A model generated the notes under the pieces. That model ran no database searches. It was not told where the DNA came from and worked only from the letters and a program-made list of their open reading frames with translations. From Teredinibacter turnerae T7901 (GTDB lineage Bacteria > Pseudomonadota > Gammaproteobacteria > Pseudomonadales > Cellvibrionaceae), in assembly GCF_000023025.1 (NCBI RefSeq), contig NC_012997.1:3097125-3161124 (forward strand): 64,000 nt of DNA, read 5' to 3'. A program made the translations under genes and the position numbers. Below are positions 9,771 to 19,350 of this stretch, in pieces; position 1 is the first letter of the stretch; each line of letters starts with the position of its first letter.

Positions 9771-10518
9771 TGAGTCTCTAAAAGTTATGTCTCACTGCGT
9801 GGTTGGCTTCCCCAGCCTCGAAGAAAATGAACATGCGATCGATGGACTGGTTGCCGCGGGGATTCGCCTGATCGAACTGCAAGTTCCCTTCAGCGACCCG
9901 GTTGCAGATGGCCCAGTCCTGGTCAATGCCTGCGTGAAAGCCCTCGCGCAAGGCGGCTCATTCGAAGCAACGCTCGCACTCGCACGCAAAGTCAGCCGCC
10001 GCCACCCTGAGGTTACGTTTGTTTTGATGAGCTATTTGAATCCAATCTATCAATACGGTATTCCCGCCGCCATTGATGAGATTGCCAATGCAGGCATCGA
10101 AGGGATTATTGTGCCCGACTGGCCAGTGGAGGCTATGCGCCCTCACCTCCTCCACATGGAAAAGCGCGGGGTTGCGCCAATTCTCATGGTCACACCCAAT
10201 ACAGCGTCCGCGCGCATAGCCGAAATCGCATCAGCCAGCCGAGGTATGCTGTACGTTGTTTCCCGAATGGGTGTCACCGGGTCGAGCACACATTGGGGAG
10301 AGGAATTCCAAACCTACATCGCTCGAGTAAAAGAACACACTAACCTTCCCCTGGCAGTGGGTTTTGGCGTGCGCACTCGCGAGGACTTGCAAGCACTGCG
10401 CGGTCGAGTCGAGGTCGCCGCCTTCTGCTCCCAATATATCGAATGGCAAGCAGAGCATGGGAGTGAACGAGCCGCTGAACGAATGGCACAAGTTGTTCAA
10501 TCCATCCAAGCAGCTTGA
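9754..10518 (+). CDS. trpA: Tryptophan synthase alpha chain, divergent
   Basis: A 254-residue TIM-barrel protein that should cleave indole-3-glycerol phosphate to indole for TrpB. The two catalytic acids are present in LIELQVPFSDPVADGP (Glu and Asp). MSYLNPIYQYG, IIVPDWPVE and YVVSRMGVTG follow the family order. The C-terminal phosphate-binding loop usually reads GSAIV; here AAFCSQYIEW stands in that position, so phosphate binding may be altered. The start overlaps the trpB end by 17 bp, suggesting translational coupling and a real complex. It could serve tryptophan synthesis or indole supply for something else. Confidence 0.85.
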   Translation: MFPTANESLKVMSHCVVGFPSLEENEHAIDGLVAAGIRLIELQVPFSDPVADGPVLVNACVKALAQGGSFEATLALARKVSRRHPEVTFVLMSYLNPIYQYGIPAAIDEIANAGIEGIIVPDWPVEAMRPHLLHMEKRGVAPILMVTPNTASARIAEIASASRGMLYVVSRMGVTGSSTHWGEEFQTYIARVKEHTNLPLAVGFGVRTREDLQALRGRVEVAAFCSQYIEWQAEHGSERAAERMAQVVQSIQAA

Positions 10519-10716
10519 AAGCAAAACCAGAGGGTATTTAGAGTTGGACTGAAGAAGACAAGTGCTGGGACATTACCGAACGACGTCCATAAAAGCCAAT
10601 CCAGTTCGCCACATCTACCTGTGAGCACAGGGTTTACCAAGGCGCTACTCAACTTTTCGATTGACCAGTCAAACGCGCAACAACGTTTGATGTTTAGATC
10701 CTGGAGCGACTATGAC

Positions 10717-10985
10717 CTAGGGCCTGTTAACACTAATTCGATTCATTCTGTTGCGGCTAAAATTTCGCTATCAAGGCGTTTGGAGCATAGTTTGGTTGTT
10801 CCAAATGAGCGATAAACAACGCCGAGAGCGGGATTTTAGCCGCAACCCGTAGGGCTGGGCCTGTATTTCCAGGCTGATGCGTTATTTTTCGCTCGTTTAG
10901 CCCGCTAAACAACGCCAAAAATGCCTTTCATCCTGAAAATACAGGCTCCAGCAGAGCGAATTGAATTAGTGTTAACAGGCCCTAG
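10717..10985. mobile_element. MITE-like element with terminal inverted repeats
   Basis: The ends are near-perfect inverted repeats: GGCCTGTTAACACTAATTC at 10721-10739 against its complement at 10963-10981. CTAG flanks both ends (10717-10720 and 10982-10985) as a possible 4-bp target duplication. Inside are further inverted repeats: GTTGCGGCTAAAAT (near 10750) with ATTTTAGCCGCAAC (near 10833), GCCTGTATTT with AAATACAGGC, and a GTTTAGCCCGCTAAAC palindrome. The element is 261 bp between the CTAGs, with no credible gene. This fits a non-autonomous element moved by a transposase encoded elsewhere. Confidence 0.75.
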
Positions 10986-11106
10986 GTATTTGCCTACCAA
11001 ACCCGGCAGCTGTATGTTCACACTGAATATCACCAGCAACTACGGATATCGATTAATTGTCGACGGACCTTGAGATTTATCTGTTACCCAAAACACGATC
11101 AGCAGT

Positions 11107-11622
11107 TCAGAGGTCAACGTGTTCCTGTGCTACCAGGCTATCGAACAGGCACTCAATTTCCTCTGCTCTATAGCCACGGTAGCGAAGAAACTGTTGTTGT
11201 TTGCCTTTCTCTTTGAAGTCCGCAGGTAGGCGACCAAATTTTTTTCGCCACGTATTTAAGATTTCAGTGGAAATTGCATCGGTGTAGCGCTCAAGCACGT
11301 CGTCCGCCAAGCCCGGGCCAATGCCTTTTTCCTTAAGCTCCATACGCAAACGCTCTGTACCAAAGCCTTTGCGAATACGAGCCCGGGCGTAAACTTCGGC
11401 AAAACGCTCATCAGATAAGTAGCCGTCTTCCACCAGTTTTTCTTCGACTGAGTCCAGCGCTAACGACACGGCCGTTGGATCACTAGAATTTTTACTGGTT
11501 AACTTTGTTTTTAATTTTGCGCGCAACTCTTTTACCGAGTGCTCCCGCCTAGCCAAAAGGCCCAACGCAGAATTATAGGCATAAGCAACCAGCTCACTTG
11601 AAGCGGAAGTTTGCAGGTTCAT
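11107..11622 (-). CDS. recX: RecA regulatory protein RecX
   Basis: RecX binds RecA filaments and limits their growth and coprotease activity. The 171-residue protein shows the repeated three-helix motifs of the family: ALGLLARREHSVKELRAKL, YLSDERFAEVYARARIRKGFG, and the third repeat ending QQQFLRYRGYRAEEI. I used the ATG at 11622; a GTG at 11631 is in frame. It lies 470 bp from recA on the same strand, a wider gap than usual, so some separate expression is likely. Downstream is the MITE-like element. Confidence 0.95.
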   Translation of the reverse strand: MNLQTSASSELVAYAYNSALGLLARREHSVKELRAKLKTKLTSKNSSDPTAVSLALDSVEEKLVEDGYLSDERFAEVYARARIRKGFGTERLRMELKEKGIGPGLADDVLERYTDAISTEILNTWRKKFGRLPADFKEKGKQQQFLRYRGYRAEEIECLFDSLVAQEHVDL

Positions 11623-12035
11623 AACTATCACTTTTCAGATTTGTTTCGCAACGCATATACAAACAAACGGGGCTGATGCTGTTTCGGGGTCAGGTGGTTA
11701 AATTTTGCCGACAGCGGATTACGCAGTGATATTTTTTCTCGAACTTTCTAGATCACCCATGTTTCGAGGCGTGTTGAAACAGCTCCCTCTCCAGTTACCA
11801 CTCTAACCATCAAGCGCACTCTTATTCTTACTTGCACCCTTACACTTACTCTATACACTTCCTCTTGTCAGCGCCAAGCCCGAAACCAACCGGAAAAACG
11901 CGTATCTTTCACGTTTTCGTAGGTATCTGCTAGCCCTGGTAACTTCGCCAGGGCGTTGCAGGAAACAATCAAGCAAATCGATTGATGATGGGTGAATCCA
12001 TAAGGCTGCGTCACCGCAACCTCTTGCGCAATCGT

Positions 12036-12068
12036 AGTTAGGAGCTGTAAAAGTTAGGGGCTGTAAAA
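12036..12068. repeat. Tandem 16-bp repeat between recA and recX
   Basis: GTTAGGAGCTGTAAAA (12036-12051) recurs as GTTAGGGGCTGTAAAA (12053-12068), one base different. It sits just downstream of the recA stop codon. The remainder of the 470-bp spacer (11623-12092) holds no gene I can support. Confidence 0.8.
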
Positions 12069-12092
12069 ACCCCCACATTTTGCAAGTCCGCT

Positions 12093-13121
12093 TTATTCGC
12101 TTTCGGCTTCCGCTTCAACGGCCTCGTCGAAAGATTGGCCTAAAAGCTCTGCTTTAAGTCGGTCTTCAAGTGTTTGGGCAACATCAGAGTGTTCACGCAA
12201 ATATTGAATAGCGTTATTTTTACCCTGCCCGATTTTATCGCCGTTGTAGCTATACCAGGCGCCCGCTTTGTCGATAAGCCCCAGCTTAACGCCGTAATCA
12301 ATTACTTCACCCAAACGGTTAATACCGGTACCGTATAGAATTTGGAATTCAGTCTGCTTAAATGGTGGAGCAACTTTGTTTTTAACGACCTTCACTCGCG
12401 TTTCGGAACCAATAACCTCATCGCCATCTTTCACAGAACCAATACGACGAATATCGAGGCGCACAGAAGAGTAGAACTTCAGCGCGTTACCGCCAGTCGT
12501 AGTTTCCGGGTTACCGAACATCACGCCAATTTTCATACGAATCTGGTTGATAAAAATCGCCAGACAATTCGCGTTTTTAATATTACCAGTGATTTTTCGC
12601 AGCGCTTGCGACATCAATCGCGCCTGCAGGCCAACGTGGTGATCTCCCATTTCGCCTTCAATTTCTGCTTTCGGCGTGAGTGCAGCCACCGAGTCGACCA
12701 CCAACACATCAATTGCGCCTGAACGCACCAGCATGTCGGCGACTTCCAACGCTTGTTCGCCGGTATCTGGCTGCGACACGATAAGATCGTCCACGTTGAC
12801 GCCCAGCTTGGCTGCGTAAATAGGGTCAAGTGCGTGCTCGGCGTCGACGAAGGCACAGGTTCCACCTTTGCGTTGTGCTTCAGCAATCACCTGTAGCGTA
12901 AGTGTGGTTTTACCGGAAGATTCCGGGCCGTAGATTTCAACAATCCGACCTTTCGGCAAACCGCCAATGCCCAGGGCAACATCCAGCCCTAGCGAACCGG
13001 TTGACACGGCTGGAATGGCTTCCAGCTCTTTGTCACCCATACGCATGACGGTGCCTTTACCAAACTGGCGGTCAATTTGTTGCAGTGCCGCCTGCAACGC
13101 TTTTTCTTTGTTAGCATCCAT
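12093..13121 (-). CDS. recA: Recombinase RecA
   Basis: Strand-exchange recombinase and SOS coprotease. The 342-residue protein is of normal length. Landmarks are [19 protein letters not shown] near the N-terminus, the Walker A motif [28 protein letters not shown] (Walker B and following), and the DNA-binding loop region [19 protein letters not shown]. An acidic tail [10 protein letters not shown] closes it. It is preceded by a LexA-box promoter and an unusually long leader of about 200 nt. Neighbours pncC upstream and recX downstream follow the conserved order. Confidence 0.99.
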   Translation of the reverse strand: MDANKEKALQAALQQIDRQFGKGTVMRMGDKELEAIPAVSTGSLGLDVALGIGGLPKGRIVEIYGPESSGKTTLTLQVIAEAQRKGGTCAFVDAEHALDPIYAAKLGVNVDDLIVSQPDTGEQALEVADMLVRSGAIDVLVVDSVAALTPKAEIEGEMGDHHVGLQARLMSQALRKITGNIKNANCLAIFINQIRMKIGVMFGNPETTTGGNALKFYSSVRLDIRRIGSVKDGDEVIGSETRVKVVKNKVAPPFKQTEFQILYGTGINRLGEVIDYGVKLGLIDKAGAWYSYNGDKIGQGKNNAIQYLREHSDVAQTLEDRLKAELLGQSFDEAVEAEAESE

Positions 13122-13208
13122 TGAGAATAACCCCGTTTCGATTTCTCATATTCGTTAATTCGTGGATTTGACCTTCACGCGCGCCGCACATCCTGCACAG
13201 CGACTGTC

Positions 13209-13244
13209 TCATCTTAACCAGTTGCATCATCTTAACCAGTTGCC
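13209..13244. repeat. 18-bp tandem duplication in the recA leader
   Basis: TCATCTTAACCAGTTGCA (13209-13226) is followed directly by TCATCTTAACCAGTTGCC (13227-13244). Both copies lie between the predicted recA promoter and its start codon, so they would be transcribed as part of the 5' leader. Confidence 0.85.
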
Positions 13245-13329
13245 TAAAGCACCCGGGCTGTATAGTTAAACCAGCGGTTTTAAAAACGGCCAAATCAGAG
13301 GAAATCGCTCCTCACCACAGTACCCGGCC

Positions 13330-13361
13330 AGCATAAAACAAAATACTGTACGTGTAAACAG
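13330..13361 (-). promoter_or_regulatory. recA promoter with LexA (SOS) box
   Basis: On the minus strand CTGTTTACACGTACAG (13346-13361) fits the LexA consensus CTG-N10-CAG. It overlaps the -35 box TTTACA, which is 17 bp from a -10 box TATGCT (13330-13335). Transcription would start near 13323. LexA bound here would block RNA polymerase, the known mode of SOS control of recA. Confidence 0.85.
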
Positions 13362-13371
13362 TGGTATACAG

Positions 13372-13890
13372 CTATACAGTAGTTGAGCGGTATTTTTGCT
13401 GAAGATAGTCGAGCAACACACGAAGAGCGTAGTTCGTTGCCTGCACCCGCACTTCACCTCTGTCGCCGTTGAACAACTGCGTCGAGGAGCGAAGGTCTCC
13501 CGCCGCCCCCCAGGCGAAACAAACAGTGCCGACGGGTTTTTGATCAGTACCGCCGTCTGGGCCCGCAATGCCGCTGGTTGCGGCTGCCAAGGTTGCGCCA
13601 GAGGCTGCCAGTGCGCCTCTCGCCATCGCCACCACGACAGATTCGCTCACCGCACCGTGCCGCTCGAGTAGCCCTTTGGACACCCCAAGTAGAGATTGCT
13701 TCATTGCATTGCTGTAGGTCACCAACCCCAGATCGAACCAGCCGGAGCTGCCCGGAATCTCCGTCACCGCCTGAGCAAGGCTACCGCCCGTGCAGGATTC
13801 GGCGAAAGTAACACGCTCACCGGCGTTGGCGAGCAGGGTTCCCAGGGTTTTGCTGAGCTGGAGAGTTTGTGCAGTCAAATCAGTTTTCAT
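13372..13890 (-). CDS. pncC: Nicotinamide-nucleotide amidase PncC (CinA C-terminal domain)
   Basis: A 172-residue stand-alone CinA C-terminal domain. PncC deamidates nicotinamide mononucleotide to nicotinate mononucleotide in pyridine-nucleotide recycling. Signatures are RVTFAESCTGG (with the catalytic Ser), GLVTYSNAMKQSLLGV, and ATSGIAGPDGGT. The N-terminal COG1058 domain of full CinA is absent, as in many gammaproteobacteria. I took the ATG at 13890; a TTG at 13899 is possible. It is upstream of recA on the same strand, but the recA LexA promoter lies just after its stop codon, so recA can be induced independently. Confidence 0.95.
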   Translation of the reverse strand: MKTDLTAQTLQLSKTLGTLLANAGERVTFAESCTGGSLAQAVTEIPGSSGWFDLGLVTYSNAMKQSLLGVSKGLLERHGAVSESVVVAMARGALAASGATLAAATSGIAGPDGGTDQKPVGTVCFAWGAAGDLRSSTQLFNGDRGEVRVQATNYALRVLLDYLQQKYRSTTV

Positions 13891-13997
13891 GGAGCGCAAA
13901 ATAGGTTAAGCCGCGGCAACTTGCAATGGTCGTTTTCCTCTTTTACGCTCTATCCACTAAAATAGTGCGCAATGGCATTTACAAGGAAAATATCACC

Positions 13998-14465
13998 ATG
14001 GTTTGGAAGCTAGTTCTTAAAGTTATGGTTATGGTCGCAGTTATGGTTGGCGTTTCTAACTACGTACTTTACCTGATGACCGGAAAATCACCGTTTAGCA
14101 AAGACGATATACCGACAATTGCCACTCCAAACCTTCAAAATATAGTGCCAGCTTTACCCGCAGGCAAAGACACAGTGTACAAATGGACCGACGCAGACGG
14201 TGCAATCCACTATAGCTCTGAACCCCCACCCGAGTCGCAACAGGCATCCGCAGAAAAAATGGAAGTGGATCCCAACACCAACCTTATCCAGGGAATAAAA
14301 GTACCCGAACCCACACCCGAAACAGCTGTGAGCGCAGCACCGCCGCCGCAACTTCACTCACCACACTCGATACAAGGCGCACAAAAGCTGATTGAGGATG
14401 CCAAAAACGTCCAGAATCTGTTGGACGAGCGCTTTAAGAAGCAGCAGGCGGCGATGGGAGACTAG
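13998..14465 (+). CDS. DUF4124-domain membrane-anchored protein
   Basis: A 155-residue protein with an N-terminal membrane segment (VLKVMVMVAVMVGVSNYVLY) and a periplasmic DUF4124 domain around VYKWTDADGAIHYSSEPP. DUF4124 proteins are common in gammaproteobacteria and have no settled function. The C-terminal third is proline-rich, then a charged helix. I chose the ATG at 13998, which has AAGGA in front; upstream in-frame codons to 13926 give no family match. It is divergent from pncC. Confidence 0.85.
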   Translation: MVWKLVLKVMVMVAVMVGVSNYVLYLMTGKSPFSKDDIPTIATPNLQNIVPALPAGKDTVYKWTDADGAIHYSSEPPPESQQASAEKMEVDPNTNLIQGIKVPEPTPETAVSAAPPPQLHSPHSIQGAQKLIEDAKNVQNLLDERFKKQQAAMGD

Positions 14466-14511
14466 TCCCCGCCGCGCGCCCCTCCGTCCGCGGCTGGCTA
14501 ATTGGGTTTGG

Positions 14512-14800
14512 TTACAACACACAGACATTGCTTGCCGGCCCGAGCTGTTTATTTCGTATATGACACCCAATGTGCCAGGCAACGATTCTCCGTGGATACA
14601 AATCCAGCGTAACCGCGCGGCACATCCGGCCTTCGCCAGCTTTCAGCCAGTTTACATCTCAAGCCCAAACCTGATTGGTTCCAACTTGGTTGAGGTTCTG
14701 GCTCAGCAAGTTGTCAGCCACGGCATCAGTGGCTTCGCGCTTGGTGGTAACTTTTTAGGCAACTCGCTGACAGGCCAAGTTCGCCAAGTGAGCAACAAAC
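14512..14800 (-). pseudogene. Decayed IS3-family transposase (orfB integrase core fragment)
   Basis: On the minus strand the translation reads KVTTKREATDAVADNLL, then NQVWA, a stop, DVNWLKAGEGRM, then VTLDLYPRRIVAWHIG. This is the N-terminal part of the IS3 orfB DDE integrase core, whose family form is roughly NQVWxTDITYxxxxEGWLYLAVVxDLxSRxxVGW. There are at least two in-frame stops (one between NQVWA and DVN, where the first catalytic Asp region lies) and a frameshift at the A-run near 14755. In the other frame GELGLSASCLK continues the match upstream. No terminal repeats were found, so only a fragment remains. Confidence 0.7.
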
Positions 14801-15116
14801 AGCGCAGGGGTTGGGGAAAATGAAATCACGGGGGGCGTGCGTTTTGGAGTGGATGCTAGAGAGCTGTAGTCGTTGGAGGAAAATAACGGCCTGTGTCCAA
14901 TGATTTTATGCCCTAGTTGTATGAATGTGCGCCCTGTCTGTAACTTGCTCAACAAGCGGTTCGCACAGTTCTCGCCAGATTTCACAGAGCCGCCCCTCTC
15001 AGGTACGGCTCACTGCCAAGCGCAAGATTTTCGAGGTCTCACTTAAAATTAACACGCCAACACTTGCTCAACACCAAACCGAGATTAGCGGCTTCTCGGA
15101 ATGATCTCCCGTAGAA
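14801..15116. other. Gene-poor spacer after the IS3 relic
   Basis: No credible gene. GAGCCG (14987-14992) and CGGCTC (15006-15011) form a short stem, and CTTGCTCAACA occurs twice (14946-14956 and 15063-15073). These could be debris of the same mobile-element events that left the IS3 fragment. Confidence 0.4.
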
Positions 15117-15842
15117 TTAAGTGGGAGACCCAGGAACGCACAGCTTGTTTATCTGATCCTTCTTTCTGACTGCGCTTACTGCTCCCACAAGGCTCTGAAA
15201 GTTTGAAGATGTAGCGGCGCTATCATTTTTGCTCGTGAGAACCTCAAGTGCTCCAACTTTTTCCAACCGATAGCCGCAACTATCAAGAAAAACGGCCTCT
15301 CGACCCGTTGCAGTCAGTCTTTGTCCCTGGCTGTCCCAGATATTTTTGAACCACCGAGGTGATGCAAGGTTAAAATCGCACAACCCATGCGCGCCGCCAA
15401 GCAGCCACGCGTCGTTATAGAAAAAGTGATATCCAGACCGGCGGTTGCCTTGGGCATTGATACCACGCCACGCGCCGCTTGGCGAAGCACCAATATTATT
15501 GTAGTAATGCATAACCATACCACCGGTGGTTACGGGAATTTGCCCGAACCCAGCTTGCGTCCTCGCTGCTACGGCTTCTGCGCCATGTGTTATAACACCC
15601 AGACCTACATGATCTTCTTCAGTAATGGCATTGCCAAAGTGGTGTGGCTGTCTACCGGCCTCATCAACACAGGTACGCCCCATCACTAGCACTTTTATAG
15701 ATTGATTTTTTGCCTGATTATAAATATCCCAGCCTTTTCGAATATCAATAGGGGCAACCCAGTTTAATATGCGATTAAAAGTCTCGTAATAATTAGCAAC
15801 GCTTCTGTAGCTTGCCCAAAAGTTTTGGTAAGTAGTGAACAT
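15117..15842 (-). CDS. Unrecognised 241-residue protein
   Basis: I do not recognise this family. The reading frame is long, starts at an ATG with GAGGGA six bases upstream, and has ordinary amino-acid composition, so it is likely real. It has no signal peptide and no membrane segment. It is rich in Gly, Asn and aromatic residues, with segments such as KVLVMGRTCVDEAGRQPHHF, GLGVITHGAEAVAA, GGMVMHYYNNIG and GAHGLCDFNLASPRWFKN. Histidines and aspartates cluster in the middle, but no catalytic motif stands out. It stands alone in a mobile-element scar, which suggests recent acquisition. It could be an enzyme or a secreted effector using a non-classical route; I cannot choose. Confidence 0.65.
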   Translation of the reverse strand: MFTTYQNFWASYRSVANYYETFNRILNWVAPIDIRKGWDIYNQAKNQSIKVLVMGRTCVDEAGRQPHHFGNAITEEDHVGLGVITHGAEAVAARTQAGFGQIPVTTGGMVMHYYNNIGASPSGAWRGINAQGNRRSGYHFFYNDAWLLGGAHGLCDFNLASPRWFKNIWDSQGQRLTATGREAVFLDSCGYRLEKVGALEVLTSKNDSAATSSNFQSLVGAVSAVRKKDQINKLCVPGSPT

Positions 15843-16595
15843 AGCTTTATCCCTCTAAACAACGAATTTCGTTCGCTGACAGCAGCATCATAAAATAGGC
15901 CGGTAAATTAAGCGGGCTGCCGCTCATTCTCCTGCGCCATCACTCATAAACTGACGATGGCTCCTTCCAGAAAACGCCGTCAGCTTCGTCCTTACAGCAA
16001 TACACTGCTAGTCCTAGCGTGAGACGCTTCTAACACATATTTGTCTCCCCGATAAAGACAAATAGACGAATCAGTCATCATGGTTCTTTACTGAGATGAA
16101 CCTTTAGCTAACATGTTATCCAAGTGCACCCATTCGATGACATTCTTGCAGAAAAATTTATACCACAATAACTTGTGGCATCAAAATAAGCCACGTGCAC
16201 TACTCACATTTAGTAAATATATAAAAGTCCCACATGGACTGAATCCAATTGGAAACCTAAAACCCGCCGGATTATGCTCACTATCTTTTTTGCAGACTGT
16301 AGTTCCGAGCTGGGGTACCAGGATTTCGAAGACAACAAACAGGTCAGATTCACCGCTCCATAGACTCGTTCCTTTCGCAGTGATCGCTCAAGGTTTATCT
16401 AGCTCGCCGCTGTTCATCTGCTTACCTGCATTTCATCGTTACTAAAGCAGACCGGACAACGACACTCTGTTAGATTGGAGTCGCAAGGCTCAACATCGGT
16501 CACTTGGCTGAGCGTTTATTTATTTGGGGCTCGGTTACATTTCGGTTAACATACGCGGCTCTCCCAGCAGTGTGTGTTTCAAAAAATAATCTCAT
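15843..16595. other. 750-bp spacer upstream of mutS
   Basis: No gene can be supported. Open frames here, such as one at 16113-16445 on the plus strand, have no ribosome site, no family match and odd composition. The stretch looks more AT-rich than its neighbours between about 16080 and 16260. The mutS promoter is expected near 16500-16590, but no convincing -35/-10 pair was picked. Confidence 0.5.
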
Positions 16596-19190
16596 ATGAA
16601 TCAAGAAGTTAAGCAATCAGAAGTCAACCTCGAGCAGCACACCCCAATGATGCAGCAGTACCTGCGCATCAAAGCCCAACACCCCAATGAACTGGTTTTT
16701 TACCGGATGGGGGACTTTTACGAACTGTTTTACGAAGACGCCCGCAAAGCTGCAAAGCTGCTGGATGTAACGCTCACCGCGCGCGGCAAATCCAATGGTG
16801 AGCCCATTCCCATGGCGGGCGTGCCCTACCACGCTGCTGAAAACTATCTGGCGAAGCTGGTAAAACTCGGAGTATCAGTCGCAATTTGCGAGCAGATAGG
16901 CGATCCAGCCACCACCAAAGGGCCTGTCGAGCGCAAAGTGATGCGCGTTGTTACGCCAGGTACGGTGAGCGATGAAGCATTATTGGACGAACACAGGGAC
17001 AACTGGCTGGTAGCAATTAGCGCGCACGAAAGCCAATTCGGTATTGCCTGCCTTGATATGGGCAGTGGGCGCTTTAGTGTATTCGAAATAGAAGGCGAAG
17101 ATGCGCTGATCAGTGAGATCGAACGCTTGCGACCTGCCGAAATTCTGGCGCCTGACCTGCTCACCTTGCCACCGGGTGTGCGCAATAAAGCCGGTTATCG
17201 CGGTCGCCCGGAGTGGGAGTTTGATATCGAATCCGGATTGAGATCGCTATGCGCGCACTTTGCGACCAAAGATCTCGACGGCTTCGGTTGCCGCGGCCTT
17301 ACGGTCGCGCTCGGCGCGGCGGGCTGCCTTTATGCGTACGCGAAGGAAACCCAGCGCACCGAGCTTAGCCATATCGCGAGCCTGGTGGTTGAAAACCCCG
17401 ATAACACCGTCAGCCTGGACGCAGCGACGCGGCGCAATCTGGAACTGGATATTAATCTCAACGGCAGCGAAGAAAACACGCTGTTCAGTGTGCTGAACAC
17501 CACCGCGACAGCGATGGGCGGCCGCCTTTTGCGCCGCTGGATAAACACCCCGTTGCGCGACCTACACACACTGCATTCACGACAGTCAGCGATTGCTGCG
17601 CTACTGGAAAACTACCGGTTTGAACAAGTGCAGCAGGAGCTTAAGCATATTGGCGACCTGGAACGAATTCTAGGCCGCATCGCGCTGCGTTCTGCCCGCC
17701 CCCGTGACCTGACCCGCCTGCTGAATTCGCTCGCGATCTACCCTCAGCTACAACCACTACTGAAATCGGCGGAATGCGAAACTCTCGCAACCCTGGCCAG
17801 CGAGATAAATGAGTTCCCGGGTTTAGTACAAGAGTTGGACAAGGCCCTGGTGGAAAATCCACCCGTTGTCATCCGGGAAGGCGGTGTGATCGCCGAGGGC
17901 TACGACGAAGAGCTGGATGAACTGCGCGGAATCAGCACAAACGCGGGCGAATTCCTTGTCAAACTGGAAACTCAGGAGCGCGAGCGCACCGGCTTAAACA
18001 CGTTGAAAGTCGGCTACAACCGGGTTCACGGTTACTTCATTGAAATCAGCAAGTCACAGGCCGAGAAAGCCCCCGCTGAGTATATTCGACGGCAGACACT
18101 GAAAAATGCCGAACGTTTTATTACACCCGAGCTGAAAACGTTTGAAGATAAAGCGCTGTCTGCAAAAAGCCGGGCGCTATCGCGGGAAAAAGCACTCTAC
18201 GAGCAGCTGATCGAGAAACTGAACGAACACCTGCGGGAGTTGCAGATTTCTGCTGTCGCGGTGGCGGAGTTGGACGTGCTTAATACCTTTGCTGAGCGGG
18301 CCCACGCTTTGAAACTGGTCAAGCCGGAGTTCCGCGGCGAAGCAGGCATCGAAATCGAAAAAGGCCGGCACCCGGTAGTTGAACAGGTATTGACCGACCC
18401 ATTCATTCCTAATGACCTCACCCTGAATGCGCAGCAGCGCATGCTGATAATCACTGGCCCCAACATGGGCGGTAAATCAACCTACATGCGCCAGACCGCG
18501 TTAATCGTACTGCTTGCTCAAGTAGGAAGCTATGTGCCTGCTGAAGCGTGCAGGCTGGGACTGGTTGATCGTATTTTTACCCGTATTGGCTCGTCGGACG
18601 ATCTCGCTGGCGGTCGTTCGACCTTTATGGTCGAAATGACAGAAACGGCAAATATCCTTAATAATGCGACCAGCGACAGTCTTGTATTGATGGACGAAAT
18701 TGGCCGGGGCACATCCACTTACGATGGTCTTTCCCTGGCGTGGGCCTGTGTGGAGCACCTGGCGGAAAAGCTCAAGTCCTTCACCCTGTTTGCTACACAT
18801 TACTTTGAAATTACTGCGCTCCCTGCACAGCTACCTACCGTGAAGAATGTTCACCTTGACGCCACCGAATATCAGGACAATATCGTTTTTCTGCACAACA
18901 TCCAGGCCGGGCCGGCAAGCAAGAGCTACGGCTTACAAGTGGCTAAGCTGGCCGGAATTCCCGGGGCAGTCCTACGCCAGGCGAAGGACGTATTACACAA
19001 ACTTGAGACTGGCAAGCCAGAAAGCCCGGCTCCGGTGGCGAGTCGTTCAAGCAAACCCAGTATGCAGGCGGATATGTTTGCTGAACCTCAGCCCAGCAAG
19101 GTCGAGAAACGGTTGGCGACAGTAATACCGGATGACCTGAGCCCCAGACAGGCACTAGAGCTGGTTTACGAACTGAAAAAGCTGATTTAG
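16596..19190 (+). CDS. mutS: DNA mismatch repair protein MutS
   Basis: Recognises mismatches and small loops and starts repair with MutL. At 864 residues it is full length. The mismatch-reading Phe-x-Glu is in [12 protein letters not shown] near residue 40. The ATPase has Walker [10 protein letters not shown], Walker [13 protein letters not shown] and the signature histidine in [14 protein letters not shown] near residue 827 resembles a beta-clamp-binding motif, and the C-terminal [17 protein letters not shown] is the tetramerisation helix pair. fdxA and rpoS follow, as in pseudomonads. Confidence 0.98.
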   Translation: MNQEVKQSEVNLEQHTPMMQQYLRIKAQHPNELVFYRMGDFYELFYEDARKAAKLLDVTLTARGKSNGEPIPMAGVPYHAAENYLAKLVKLGVSVAICEQIGDPATTKGPVERKVMRVVTPGTVSDEALLDEHRDNWLVAISAHESQFGIACLDMGSGRFSVFEIEGEDALISEIERLRPAEILAPDLLTLPPGVRNKAGYRGRPEWEFDIESGLRSLCAHFATKDLDGFGCRGLTVALGAAGCLYAYAKETQRTELSHIASLVVENPDNTVSLDAATRRNLELDINLNGSEENTLFSVLNTTATAMGGRLLRRWINTPLRDLHTLHSRQSAIAALLENYRFEQVQQELKHIGDLERILGRIALRSARPRDLTRLLNSLAIYPQLQPLLKSAECETLATLASEINEFPGLVQELDKALVENPPVVIREGGVIAEGYDEELDELRGISTNAGEFLVKLETQERERTGLNTLKVGYNRVHGYFIEISKSQAEKAPAEYIRRQTLKNAERFITPELKTFEDKALSAKSRALSREKALYEQLIEKLNEHLRELQISAVAVAELDVLNTFAERAHALKLVKPEFRGEAGIEIEKGRHPVVEQVLTDPFIPNDLTLNAQQRMLIITGPNMGGKSTYMRQTALIVLLAQVGSYVPAEACRLGLVDRIFTRIGSSDDLAGGRSTFMVEMTETANILNNATSDSLVLMDEIGRGTSTYDGLSLAWACVEHLAEKLKSFTLFATHYFEITALPAQLPTVKNVHLDATEYQDNIVFLHNIQAGPASKSYGLQVAKLAGIPGAVLRQAKDVLHKLETGKPESPAPVASRSSKPSMQADMFAEPQPSKVEKRLATVIPDDLSPRQALELVYELKKLI

Positions 19191-19350
19191 CAGAGCCAGA
19201 AATAAACCACGACTAGCAAGTGCTGGCTGACGTGGCTATTTTTAAACCAAAGAAAAGAGCGACAAGCCCACTGGGGGTACAACCCTTTGCCTGCTCGACA
19301 CGAGCTGTTAGAATGCCGCACTTTTCGATCACAGCCCCGAGGTTAATGCG

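Noticed and set aside
10621-10815. Open frame of 64 codons overlapping the left end of the MITE-like element
   Set aside because: It has no ribosome site and no family match; it is explained by the inverted-repeat DNA.
14560-14823. Plus-strand open frame beside the DUF4124 gene
   Set aside because: The opposite strand spells a decayed IS3 transposase over the same bases, so the plus frame is a shadow of it.
14987-15011. GAGCCG...CGGCTC hairpin resembling the start of a group II intron domain V
   Set aside because: It is 25 nt, not about 34, lacks the internal bulge pattern, and no intron-encoded reverse transcriptase is nearby.
16113-16445. 110-codon plus-strand frame upstream of mutS
   Set aside because: No ribosome site, no recognisable domain, and composition unlike neighbouring genes.
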